A DNA stretch of 64,000 nt from positions 62,001 to 126,000 of the forward strand of contig CAVQUX010000020.1 in NCBI GenBank assembly GCA_963716925.1. Direction: 5' to 3'. The position numbers and the translations under genes are program-made. Positions within the stretch are counted from its first letter, which is position 1, and the number at the start of each line of letters is the position of its first letter. Below the pieces are notes generated by a model. The model worked only from the letters and a program-made list of their open reading frames with translations, made no database searches and was not told where the DNA came from. The stretch is from DAISKN01 sp963716925. GTDB lineage: Bacteria > Acidobacteriota > Vicinamibacteria > Marinacidobacterales > SMYC01. Below are positions 7,859-15,966 of this stretch, piece by piece.

Positions 7859-9151
7859 ATGCGGAGACGAAGCCTCGGCCTGGCCTTCCCTTTGTTCCTG
7901 CTCGCTCCCGCGGACGGGGTCATCGCCATTCGCGCGCATCGGCTCGTCGACGGAAACGGCGGAGCCCCACTGTCCCCCGCGGTGGTGGTGGTGCGCGGCG
8001 AGCGCATCGAGTCGGTGGGAGCGGACGTCCCCATCCCCGCGGGAGCCAGGGTTGTCGACCTCGGCGGGGCGACTGTTCTCCCCGGGCTCGTCGATCTCCA
8101 CACCCACCTCACGGGAGGCGCGGTCCACTGGGAGGACGCGCTGGTGAAGACTACCCCTTCGAGCGCAGCCCTCCACGGCGCCAAGAACGCGCTCGACACT
8201 CTGCGAGCGGGTTTCACTGCGTGCCGCGACATGGGTCCCGAGTGGCCGTACGTCGACGTCGACCTGCGAAACGCGATCGACCAGGGCCTGGTGCCGGGTC
8301 CGAGGCTCCAGGTCGCGGGCAACTACGTGAGCGCGACCGGAGGCGCGGGCGACGCCCGGCAGTTCTCGATCTACGTCGACGTTCCCGTGGTGCAGAACCT
8401 CGCCGACGGAGTGGATGCCGTGCGCCACGCCGTGCGCACGAACTTCAAGTACGGGGCCGACTTCATCAAGATTCTGGCGACGGGGGCGGTACTCTCGAAG
8501 GGGATCGAGCCCGGCGCCCAGCAGTACTCGGACGAGGAGCTCCGCGCCGCGGTCGAAGAGGCGACTCGGTGGGGCCGCCCGGTCGCCGCCCACGCTCATG
8601 GGGCGCAGGGGATCAAGGCCGCGATCCGCGCCGGAGTGCGAACCATCGACCACGGCTCGATGCTGGACGACGAGGGAATCGAGCTCCTGAAAGCGCACCC
8701 CGAGACCTACTACGTGCCGACGCTCTACGTCGGCGAAGCGGTGGTGAACGACGGCGTCGAGCTCGGAATCCCCGCGTCCGAGATCGAGCGTTCGCGGAAG
8801 ATGTCCGAGTACCGGAACGCCACCTTCCGCCGGGCTCTCGACGCCGGAATTCCCATCCCCTTCTCGACCGATGCCGGCGTCTTCCCCCACGGTCTCAACG
8901 CCCGGGAGCTCACGCTTCGGGTGCGCGTGGGAGAGTCGCCGATGCACGCCATCGTTTCGGCGACGAAAGTCTCCGCGAAGGTGATGGGCTGGGAGGACCG
9001 TATCGGCACCGTCGAAGCCGGAAAGCTCGCGGACCTCATCGCCGTCGAGGGCGATCCTCTGAGCGACATCTCGATTCTCGAGCGCGTCCAGTGGGTCATG
9101 AAAGGCGGAGTGGTCTACCGGGACGATCTCGGCGGGAAGAAGGGCCCCTGA
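7859..9151 (+). CDS. Metal-dependent amidohydrolase, imidazolonepropionase/prolidase-like
   Basis: Amidohydrolase-superfamily enzyme with a TIM barrel and flanking beta domain. Metal-binding residues are visible: H81 and H83 in LPGLVDLHTHL, the candidate carboxylated lysine K204 in DFIKILATGA, H245 and H247 in PVAAHAHGAQG, H265 in RTIDHGS, and D338 in PFSTDAG. The N-terminus is hydrophobic (LGLAFPLFLLAPADG), so it is probably secreted or periplasmic. This subgroup includes Xaa-Pro dipeptidases and other secreted peptidyl hydrolases; substrate uncertain. It lies 31 bases after the TonB receptor and 14 bases before a sulfatase, probably as one operon. Confidence 0.88.
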   Translation: MRRRSLGLAFPLFLLAPADGVIAIRAHRLVDGNGGAPLSPAVVVVRGERIESVGADVPIPAGARVVDLGGATVLPGLVDLHTHLTGGAVHWEDALVKTTPSSAALHGAKNALDTLRAGFTACRDMGPEWPYVDVDLRNAIDQGLVPGPRLQVAGNYVSATGGAGDARQFSIYVDVPVVQNLADGVDAVRHAVRTNFKYGADFIKILATGAVLSKGIEPGAQQYSDEELRAAVEEATRWGRPVAAHAHGAQGIKAAIRAGVRTIDHGSMLDDEGIELLKAHPETYYVPTLYVGEAVVNDGVELGIPASEIERSRKMSEYRNATFRRALDAGIPIPFSTDAGVFPHGLNARELTLRVRVGESPMHAIVSATKVSAKVMGWEDRIGTVEAGKLADLIAVEGDPLSDISILERVQWVMKGGVVYRDDLGGKKGP

Positions 9152-9165
9152 TCGCCCCCGCACGG

Positions 9166-10701
9166 ATGGCGCTGGCGGCGGCGATCGCTTGCTGCTCGGT
9201 CGCCGCCGAAGGGGAAAGCCGCGGCCCCGCGGACGAGCGCCTCAACATCGTTCTGATCCTGGCCGACGATCTCGACGTCGGGCTGCTCGATCGCGCGCTC
9301 GAGCTCGATCTCGTGCCGAACTTCCGGCGCCTGTTCCACGAGAAGGCCGTTCGCTTCTCGAATGCTTTCGTCACCAACTCCCTTTGCTGTCCCTCCCGGG
9401 CCACCCTTCTCAGCGGCCAGTACCCCCACAACCACGGAGCGCTCACGAACCTGCCGCCGGAGGGCGGCGTGGGATCGTTCGACGATTCGTCCACTCTCGC
9501 CACCTGGATTCGAGACGCCGGCTATCGCACCGGCTACGTCGGCAAATATCTCAACGGCTACGGGCTCGTCGACGTCGATGGGGACGGCCGGCTGGGGCAA
9601 GGAGACACCCGCTACGTCCCCCCCGGATGGGACGACTGGCAGGCGCTCCTGGACATCTCCACCTATCGGGTCTACAACTACTTCATCAACGACAACGGCG
9701 AGCGGGTCCACTACGGTACCCGCGAGGAAGACTACCAGACCGACGTCCTGGCGCGCCGGGCCGTGGAGTTCATCTCCGACAGCGACGCCATCGAGGATGA
9801 CGCCCCGTTCTTCCTCTCGGTCACGCCTCTCGCACCCCATCTGGAACTGCTTCTCACCACGAGCCACGCCGATTTCGACGACCTCTGGGAGTGGAACATC
9901 CGGCCGGCGCCCCGGCACGAAGGGAGCGTGGACGTGCTTCCTCCCAATCCGCCTTCGTTCAACGAGGCCGACCTCGGCGACAAGCCTCCCTGGCTCCAGA
10001 GGTACCCGCCCCTCGACGCGCGCGACTATTTCCTCCTGGTGCGCCAGTACAGGAACCGGCTGGAGTCGCTGCGCGCCGTCGACGATCTCCTCCTCGAGAT
10101 CGTCGACGAGCTCGACCGGGACGATGAGCTCGACCGGACCGTCCTGATCTTCACCTCCGACAACGGCTTCCTCCACGGCGAGCACCGGCTGTCGCAGAAG
10201 CGCTACCCTTACGAGGAATCCATCCGGGTCCCCCTGTACCTGTACGCCCCGGGAATGGCGGCGGCGCGCACGATCGACGCCCTGGTGCTGAACAACGACC
10301 TCGCTCCCACCATCGCCGATCTCGCTCGAGCGGAGATTCCTCCGTCGGTAGACGGCACTTCTTTTCTCGAGCTGCTCGAGACGAAGACCCCCGTCCCCTG
10401 GCGGAAGCGCTTCCTCATAGAGCATTTCGGACTCACCGACAGCCTCTTCGAAGTGCCGACGTATGGGGCGATCCGCACCGGGAGGGACGATCGACTCCTC
10501 CCGGAGCTGCTCTACGTCGCTTATCAGGACGAGGGCGAGAGCCGCGAGCTCTACGATCTCGTCGCCGACCCCTTCGAGCTCCAGAGCCTCGCCCGCGATC
10601 CTTCCGCGCTCCGGCGCACTCAGGGGGGACTGCTGGACCGATGGCTCCAGAAGTTCCGCGATTGCCGGAACGGATCCTGCCGCGAGCTCGAGTTCCGGTG
10701 A
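9166..10701 (+). CDS. Secreted sulfatase, formylglycine type
   Basis: Hydrolyses a sulfate ester, probably of a glycan. Metal ligands begin with LILADDLD (D34, D35). The sulfatase signature C-x-P-S-R is present as NSLCCPSRATLLSG with C74 as the predicted formylglycine, followed by QYPHNHG. GYVGKYLNGYG and FTSDNGFLHGEHRLSQK complete the active-site set. The overall pattern resembles N-acetylglucosamine-6-sulfatase-like members. A short hydrophobic leader with two cysteines (ALAAAIACCSVAAEG) may be a signal or lipoprotein peptide. Start taken at ATG 9166, 14 bases after the amidohydrolase stop. A close relative lies at 62583. The maturase needed to form formylglycine is not in this window. Confidence 0.9.
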   Translation: MALAAAIACCSVAAEGESRGPADERLNIVLILADDLDVGLLDRALELDLVPNFRRLFHEKAVRFSNAFVTNSLCCPSRATLLSGQYPHNHGALTNLPPEGGVGSFDDSSTLATWIRDAGYRTGYVGKYLNGYGLVDVDGDGRLGQGDTRYVPPGWDDWQALLDISTYRVYNYFINDNGERVHYGTREEDYQTDVLARRAVEFISDSDAIEDDAPFFLSVTPLAPHLELLLTTSHADFDDLWEWNIRPAPRHEGSVDVLPPNPPSFNEADLGDKPPWLQRYPPLDARDYFLLVRQYRNRLESLRAVDDLLLEIVDELDRDDELDRTVLIFTSDNGFLHGEHRLSQKRYPYEESIRVPLYLYAPGMAAARTIDALVLNNDLAPTIADLARAEIPPSVDGTSFLELLETKTPVPWRKRFLIEHFGLTDSLFEVPTYGAIRTGRDDRLLPELLYVAYQDEGESRELYDLVADPFELQSLARDPSALRRTQGGLLDRWLQKFRDCRNGSCRELEFR

Positions 10702-10717
10702 CGAGTCGCGGAGAGCC

Positions 10718-11032
10718 CTACTTCTTCTTCCGCGATCTCTTCGCCAGGGAAGCGGGGGCCCGGAGGCGCCACGACTCTTCGATCAGCTCCGTCGCCCGCT
10801 TCACGTCGATTGCCGTGAGCCGCACCAGAACCATGGGATAGCCGTCGTAGTGAGCGGTGGTGAAGAAGGTCCGAGGCTCGGTGGCGATCATCATCTCCTT
10901 GTCATCCAGGGACTCGACCCACACCACCAGCGCCTCGGGGTTGTCTCGAATCCAGGTGAACATCCGGGGCTTCGTTCGCCACGAGGGACGTCCGTCGTAC
11001 GATTCCTGCTCGTAAGCTCCGGGGAGCGACAA
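10718..11032 (-). CDS. MmcQ/YjbR family protein
   Basis: Small CyaY-like-fold DNA-binding-type protein. LSLPGAYEQESYDGRPSW matches the family's opening 'LPG..E..SYG' motif, and the following strands (RMFTWIRDNPEALVVWVESLDDKEMMI, FFTTAHYDGYPMVLVRL) match the MmcQ/YjbR layout, with the WRLRAP segment and a basic tail SLAKRSRKKK. No ATG or GTG precedes the conserved start in frame; TTG at 11032 is the most upstream usable codon I found, while homologues usually carry about ten more residues (here readable as VTESQIRRIA). The start is therefore uncertain. Function unknown. It is convergent with the sulfatase. Confidence 0.7.
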   Translation of the reverse strand: MSLPGAYEQESYDGRPSWRTKPRMFTWIRDNPEALVVWVESLDDKEMMIATEPRTFFTTAHYDGYPMVLVRLTAIDVKRATELIEESWRLRAPASLAKRSRKKK

Positions 11033-11102
11033 AGCGATTCGTCGAATCTGGGACTCGGTGACCTTTTTCGTACGCCCTCCAGAGCTCGACGGACTCGAGG
11101 AA

Positions 11103-12377
11103 TCACGGATTGCGGATGCAGTAGAGCGCCGACTCCGTGCGCAGGAAGATCTCGCCGCGGGAGATCGCGGGCGAGCTGAGCGTGTAGCCGTCGAGGTGGT
11201 TCTCGGCGAGGACCTCGAACGTTGCGCCCGCGCGAAGCACGGTGGTGATGCCGTCCTCGCTCGTGGCGTAGATCTTCCCGTCGGCGAGCACTGGCGACGC
11301 GCTGTAGATTCCCGGAGCGATGCGCTTCGGTCCCCAGACGACGGCGCCCGACTTCGCGTCCAGGCAGAACACGATTCCCTGGTCGTCGACGATATAGAGA
11401 TACTTGCCGTCGGTCACCGGCGTGGGAACGTCGGGTCCCTTGTCGAACTCGAAGAGGCGGTGGGTCGACGTGATGTCCCCTCGTCCTCCGGCCTTGAGCG
11501 CGAGAAGGGGCTTCACCCGGGTGGGAGCGTAGATGATGCCGTTCTTCACCACCGGCGACGCCACGATTCGATAGTTGGCGTCGTTCTCGGGATTCAGCCC
11601 GTCGGAGCGCCAGAGCTCCTGGCCGGTCTCGAGGTCGTGTCCGGTGACGACGTCGCCTCCCGTGATGACCAGCTCTTTCTTGCCGTCGTACTCGAGGAGC
11701 GCGGGAGTCGTGTAGGAATCGGGCGACTCCCGGACGGCATCCGTGGGACGCTCGACCCGCCAGAGCGTCTTTCCGCTAGCGGCGTCGATCCGGAGGAGGT
11801 ACGAGGGTTCGTCGGTCTTCATCCCGTGGAGGACCTGGACGTAGAGGGAGCCCTCGTAGAGGAGCGGGGACGACGCGTATCCCCAGTTGAGCCCGAAAGT
11901 GCCGTAGTCCCGCTGGATGTCGCGCGACCAGAGCTCATTGCCGGAGAAATCGAATGCTTTGAGGATGCCGGTTCCGGTCATGACCCAGACGGACTTTCCG
12001 TCCGTGAGAGGCGAGGGAGAGGACATATTCTGCTTGCGCTGGCGGTGATCGCCCCCGCTCAGGAACGCTTTCCACTTCCGGCTTCCGTCTTTACGATCGA
12101 GCGCCCAGAGGTGGAGCTCCCCGGCCTCGGCCACGTTCAGGAAGATGGTGTCCTCCCAGATGATGGGTGTCGCTCCGCTGCGATCGGGCATGGGGATCGA
12201 GAAACGGACGTTCTCCGTCGTGCTCCACCGGATGGGCAGGCCGGTCTCGGTCGAGATCCCGTCGCGCGTCGGTCCACGCCAGTGGGGCCAGTTGCCGTTC
12301 GCGAGAGCGCTCGCGGAAAGCGCCAGCGCCGCCCATGGGGCCAGCAGGAGAAGTTTCGGAGCCGACAGCCGATGCAT
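11103..12377 (-). CDS. Secreted PQQ-like beta-propeller protein (1 of 6)
   Basis: Eight-bladed BamB/quinoprotein-type propeller. A signal peptide (MHRLSAPKLLLLAPWAALALSASALA) precedes NWPHWRGPTRDGISTETGLPIRWS, the 'W.xWRGP.xxG' opening shared by this class. Repeated blade motifs follow (ALDRKDGSRKWK, AFDFSGNELWSRD, GHDLETGQELWRSD, CLDAKSGAVVWGP, ending ALYCIRNP). I see no cytochrome c motif or complete PQQ-dehydrogenase active site, so enzyme activity is not supported; a binding or assembly role is equally possible. Start chosen at ATG 12377 with AAGGAG eight bases upstream. It is the last gene of the minus-strand propeller set, 19 bases after the preceding one. Confidence 0.85.
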   Translation of the reverse strand: MHRLSAPKLLLLAPWAALALSASALANGNWPHWRGPTRDGISTETGLPIRWSTTENVRFSIPMPDRSGATPIIWEDTIFLNVAEAGELHLWALDRKDGSRKWKAFLSGGDHRQRKQNMSSPSPLTDGKSVWVMTGTGILKAFDFSGNELWSRDIQRDYGTFGLNWGYASSPLLYEGSLYVQVLHGMKTDEPSYLLRIDAASGKTLWRVERPTDAVRESPDSYTTPALLEYDGKKELVITGGDVVTGHDLETGQELWRSDGLNPENDANYRIVASPVVKNGIIYAPTRVKPLLALKAGGRGDITSTHRLFEFDKGPDVPTPVTDGKYLYIVDDQGIVFCLDAKSGAVVWGPKRIAPGIYSASPVLADGKIYATSEDGITTVLRAGATFEVLAENHLDGYTLSSPAISRGEIFLRTESALYCIRNP

Positions 12378-12396
12378 GAATGAATCTCCTTCCGGC

Positions 12397-13983
12397 CTAT
12401 GGATTCGCGATTCCAACGACGTGCGAAAGCGTCCGAATCACCAGGAGGCCTCCGGACGCGGCGGGAGTCGAGAGCACGACCCCATCCACGCGATTCTTCG
12501 CGAGCAGACGGTACTCGGGGCCGGCCTCGACGACGAAAGTCTCGCCTTCCTCGGTCGTGAAGTAGAGCCTTCCGTCGGCGGCGATGGGCGACGCGGAGTA
12601 CGCGCCCCCGGTGCCGCCGATGCGGGCCCGGTAGACCACTTCTCCCGTCGAGGCGTCGTAGCACACGAGCAGACCGTTGTTCTCGTTGGTGTAGAAGTAT
12701 CCGCGGTAGACCAGGGGCGACGGGATGTACGTTCCCCCTCGGGTCTTCGACCAGGCGAGGGCCTCGCTCTTCTCCACTCCCGCGGGAAGGGCCAGGTCGC
12801 CGCGGCTCCCGGGTCGAATCGCGTAGATTGGCTTCACCGGCGGGTAGCCCGCGGTGACATAGATGAGATCCGACGTCACCACCGGGGAGCCGACGGGGAT
12901 CTCGGAGTTCGGCCCGAGGTGCCAGAGGAGGGCCCCGGTCTTCGGATCGTAGCCGCGGATCCGGGTCCCGTTGGTCACGAGCTCGTCGCCCGTCGGACCG
13001 CGGTACAGGGTCGGGGTGGCGAACGTCGGGATCTCGCCCTCGCGCGCCGTCCGCCACAGCTCGTTTCCGTTCTCGAGGTCATAGGCCGCGATGAACGAGC
13101 CCCCGTGAACGTCGGCCTGAACGATGACCCTGCCGTCGTAGAGGATGGGCGAGCTCGAGTGGCCCCACTGGTAGTCCGGATCGTAGAACCAGCCCGAGTT
13201 CAGGATCCCGATCTCCTTTTTCCAGAGAAGGTTTCCTTCGTAGTCGTGGCAGTAGAGAGCGCCCGTCGAGCCGAGTAGGCTCACGATGCGCTTTCCATCC
13301 GTCACCGGGGTCGCGTTCGCCTGGCTCGACTTCGAATGCCGCTTCGTCCCCGGCGTCCTCCGTTCGAGCTCGCGCTCCCAGACGATACGTCCGTCTCCGG
13401 TGTCGAGAGCGTAGAGGAGCCATCGATGCTCGGAGAGGTCGTCGACCGGCGTCACGTCTCCGTAGAGACCGGTGCGGAACGTGCGGTCGGAGGCGCCGCT
13501 CACCGCGCTCAACACGAAGACTCGATTGCCCCAGACGATGGGGCTCGAGACGCTGAAGCCCTCGAGGGCCGTCGCGAAGCGGACGTTCTTCTTCGTCGCC
13601 GAATCCCATTCGAGGGGAATTCCCTGACCGTCGGCGATGCCCGAGCCGTTCGGCCCCCGGAACGACGGCCAGGGCGCCGGAGCTTTCGCCTCGGTTCTCA
13701 AGTCGCCCGAAGTCTCGGCGATCCTTCCATCGACGCCCAGGATCTCCCCCTGCTCGAAGGGGCGGAACAGCGTGGCGTCGGATCCGCGCTGGAGCGAAAC
13801 GAACTCCACCATTCCGCCGCGGCCGCCGAAGGCGAGGACGCCCGCGTCTCCATCGAGAGCGAACTCTCTCGGCCCGGTCGCGCGTAAAGCCGTCGCCCGG
13901 TCTCCCTGCCGGAGAACGAGACCGCCGCCCGTCCTCTCGACCGCGATGACCTCGCCCTTTTCCTCGTTTCGATACTTGCCCAC
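12397..13983 (-). CDS. PQQ-like beta-propeller portion of an ankyrin-propeller fusion (frameshifted)
   Basis: The segment opens VGKYRNEEKGEVIAVERTGG and runs through a small beta domain resembling the DUF3471-like module seen after serine hydrolases (ATGPREFALDGDAGVLAFGGRGGMVEFV). It then enters a full propeller starting PWPSFRGPNGSGIADGQG, with blades such as YALDTGDGRIVWERE, AAYDLENGNELWRTA, YDPKTGALLWHLG and CYDASTGEVVYRAR. It has no signal peptide of its own. Deleting one T from the CTTCTC on the coding strand at 13984-13989 joins it in frame to the ankyrin part upstream, giving EAVDLGALVGKYRNEE. I therefore read 12397-14461 as one gene with a single-base insertion. Confidence 0.75.
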   Translation of the reverse strand: MGKYRNEEKGEVIAVERTGGGLVLRQGDRATALRATGPREFALDGDAGVLAFGGRGGMVEFVSLQRGSDATLFRPFEQGEILGVDGRIAETSGDLRTEAKAPAPWPSFRGPNGSGIADGQGIPLEWDSATKKNVRFATALEGFSVSSPIVWGNRVFVLSAVSGASDRTFRTGLYGDVTPVDDLSEHRWLLYALDTGDGRIVWERELERRTPGTKRHSKSSQANATPVTDGKRIVSLLGSTGALYCHDYEGNLLWKKEIGILNSGWFYDPDYQWGHSSSPILYDGRVIVQADVHGGSFIAAYDLENGNELWRTAREGEIPTFATPTLYRGPTGDELVTNGTRIRGYDPKTGALLWHLGPNSEIPVGSPVVTSDLIYVTAGYPPVKPIYAIRPGSRGDLALPAGVEKSEALAWSKTRGGTYIPSPLVYRGYFYTNENNGLLVCYDASTGEVVYRARIGGTGGAYSASPIAADGRLYFTTEEGETFVVEAGPEYRLLAKNRVDGVVLSTPAASGGLLVIRTLSHVVGIANP

Positions 13984-13987
13984 GAGA

Positions 13988-14461
13988 AGCGCCGAGATCG
14001 ACCGCCTCGGGGGGTGCTTCCGCGGGGGCTGCCGGGGCAGGAGGCGTCGCGGACTCGAGGAACTGCGCGACCTCCGAACGCTCGAAGGACTTCGATTCCT
14101 GCAGGATCTCGTCGAACGACTCGCGGCTCAGACCGCCCGAGGCGAGCGCGTGCTTCAGCAGAAAAATCGCGGACTCCTCGTGCCCGCGCTCGATGGCGCG
14201 CACCACCGGAGTCATGCCGTAGAAAGTGTCGGAAACCTCCGTCGAGGCCCCGCGCTCGATGAGGAGCTGGATCAGCGCGAGATGCCCTTTGTCGGCGGCG
14301 AAGAACAGGGCGGTGGCTCCATACCGGTTCTTCGCGTCCACGGGGACGCCCTCGTCGAGGAGGGCCCGGGCTTTCTCGAGATCGCCGCGCCGGGCGGCTT
14401 CGCGGAGATCCTCCGCCTGGTCGAGCGCGAGGAGCGACAGGAGAAGGGCGACGAGAATCAT
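13988..14461 (-). CDS. Ankyrin-repeat N-terminal portion of the same broken gene
   Basis: A signal-like leader (MILVALLLSLLALDQAE) is followed by about three ankyrin repeats: DLREAARRGDLEKARALLDEGVPVD, NRYGATALFFAADKGHLALIQLLIERGA, and a third beginning YGMTPVVRAIERGHEESAIFLL. A proline/alanine linker (PPAPAAPAEAPPEAVDLGA) comes next, and then the frame loses sense near 13987 while the propeller segment continues in the next frame. The start ATG overlaps the stop of the upstream propeller gene (ATGA), which indicates coupled translation. A secreted ankyrin-propeller fusion would be a periplasmic or cell-surface binding protein; that role is inferred. Confidence 0.72.
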
Positions 14462-15873
14462 GACCCGAAGCAGTACAGCGCGCCGCGGGTTCGGACGTAG
14501 AGCCGTCCGCCGTCGATCGCCGGAGTCGCGTAGATGAGGTCGCCGAGATCGTTCACCGCCAGCACCTCGAGGCTTCCGCCGGGCTTCACCACCGCGACCT
14601 TTCCGAGCTCGCTCGCGAGGAAGATCTTTCCGTCGGCGGCGACCGGGGAAGCGTAGTAGTTGTCGACCGCTCCCTTGAGCCTTCCCTGGGCCCGCATCTC
14701 CCCGGTCGCGGGATCGATGGAAGTCACGACCCCGCCGTCGTTCACCATGTAGAGAACGCCCTGGTAGAGAAGCGGCGAAGGAAGCTGCGGCACCCGCTTG
14801 TGGTACGCCCAGGCGACGTTCTTCTCGGTCATGTCGCCCTCGCCGCCCACCCTGATCGCGAGAATGCCATTGCGCGAGGCGAGCGCGGATTCGTAGTAGC
14901 GCCACTCGGGCTCGTCGAGATGCTGGTCCCCGTTGAGGTCCGTGAAGCCGAACCAGGACCGCGCGTGCCCCTGGATCTCTTCGCCCGACAGGAACCCGTC
15001 CTTGTCCTTGTCCTGCGCGGCGAGCGCTTCCGTCCAGCTGGGCGCTTTCACGTTCGTGCCCGGCTGATTCTCGGGAGCGCCGTAGCCGTTGATGTAGACG
15101 ATTCCGTCGGCCAGTACCGGCGTCGACTTCATCTCGAAGGAGAGTCCCGTCACCCACCAGAGCTTCCTTCCGGTAGCGGCGGAGTACGACGTGAGCTGGA
15201 ACGAGCCGGGTACGAGGATCTCGAGCTCACCCGAAGGGTCGTGGTGCAGGACTGGAGTCGAGTGACCGCTCGTCGCCTCGGGCCGGTCGGCCTTCCAGGC
15301 CACCTCCCCGCTGTCCCGGTGAAGAGCGACGATGAACGAGTTCTGGTTCTGATCGCAGACCAGCACCACCTTGTCGCCAGCGACGACGGGTGAGGCGCCC
15401 ATGCCATAGACGTTTTTCAACTCTCCGAGCGGATGCTTCCAGCGTTCGTTCCCCTCGAAGTCGTAGGCGAGCAGCCCGTAGTCGGGAAAGAAGACGTAGA
15501 CGCCCTTCTCGTCCACGGCGGGGCTCGGAGAGGCGGCGTTGTTCCGGTCGTCGACCTTGGTCACGCGCGCTCTCGGCGCCTCGCGGCGCCAGAGGATCTC
15601 GCCGGTCTTGCGGTCCAGACAGTAGGTGAAGAGCTTGTCCTGGTCGAAAGCGGTCAGGAACAGCCGGTCGTCGGTGAGGATGGGCGAGGAGTGGCCGGGA
15701 GGCAGCTCCGTTTTCCAGACGAGGTTCTCATCGGGACCGAAACGGAGAGGCAGGGGCCTCTCGGAAGAATCGACCCCGGTTCCGTTGGGACCCCGGAAAC
15801 GAGACCACTCGGAGGCCATCGCGGACGAGGAGAGTGCCATGGCCAAAGCGACGGCGCGAAACCCCAATTTCAT
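14458..15873 (-). CDS. Secreted PQQ-like propeller with inserted EF-hand pair (2 of 6)
   Basis: Signal peptide (FRAVALAMALSSSAMAS), then EWSRFRGPNGTGVDSS and propeller blades (CLDRKTGEILWRRE, AYDFEGNERWKHP, ALHRDSGEVAWKAD, SYSAATGRKLWWV, SIDPATGEMRAQG). In the middle, near residue 285, a segment with two EF-hand calcium loops interrupts the propeller: DKDKDGFLSGEE and DLNGDQHLDEPE, each with the D-x-D/N-x-D/N-G/Q pattern. Calcium binding is thus likely but not shown. It is first in the minus-strand operon and is divergent from the next propeller gene across 93 bases. Its stop overlaps the ankyrin start by four bases. Confidence 0.86.
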   Translation of the reverse strand: MKLGFRAVALAMALSSSAMASEWSRFRGPNGTGVDSSERPLPLRFGPDENLVWKTELPPGHSSPILTDDRLFLTAFDQDKLFTYCLDRKTGEILWRREAPRARVTKVDDRNNAASPSPAVDEKGVYVFFPDYGLLAYDFEGNERWKHPLGELKNVYGMGASPVVAGDKVVLVCDQNQNSFIVALHRDSGEVAWKADRPEATSGHSTPVLHHDPSGELEILVPGSFQLTSYSAATGRKLWWVTGLSFEMKSTPVLADGIVYINGYGAPENQPGTNVKAPSWTEALAAQDKDKDGFLSGEEIQGHARSWFGFTDLNGDQHLDEPEWRYYESALASRNGILAIRVGGEGDMTEKNVAWAYHKRVPQLPSPLLYQGVLYMVNDGGVVTSIDPATGEMRAQGRLKGAVDNYYASPVAADGKIFLASELGKVAVVKPGGSLEVLAVNDLGDLIYATPAIDGGRLYVRTRGALYCFGS

Positions 15874-15915
15874 GAATGGACGCTCCTTCCAGGCTCAGCG
15901 CCCATCTTACATTCT

Positions 15916-15944
15916 TTGACTCGTGGTATCGAGCACACGATAAT
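15916..15944 (+). promoter_or_regulatory. Sigma-70-type promoter in the divergent region
   Basis: TTGACT at 15916-15921 and GATAAT at 15939-15944 each match five of six consensus bases and are exactly 17 bases apart. Transcription would begin near 15951, followed by GGAGG at 15957-15961 and the ATG at 15967. This gives a very short leader and excludes the in-frame ATG at 15943, which overlaps the -10 box. Confidence 0.65.
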
Positions 15945-15966
15945 GGGGCGGTTTCGGTGGAGGATC

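Noticed and set aside
15943..15945. Upstream ATG as start of the propeller gene
   Set aside because: It overlaps the -10 element at 15939-15944, and ATG 15967 has a good ribosome site.
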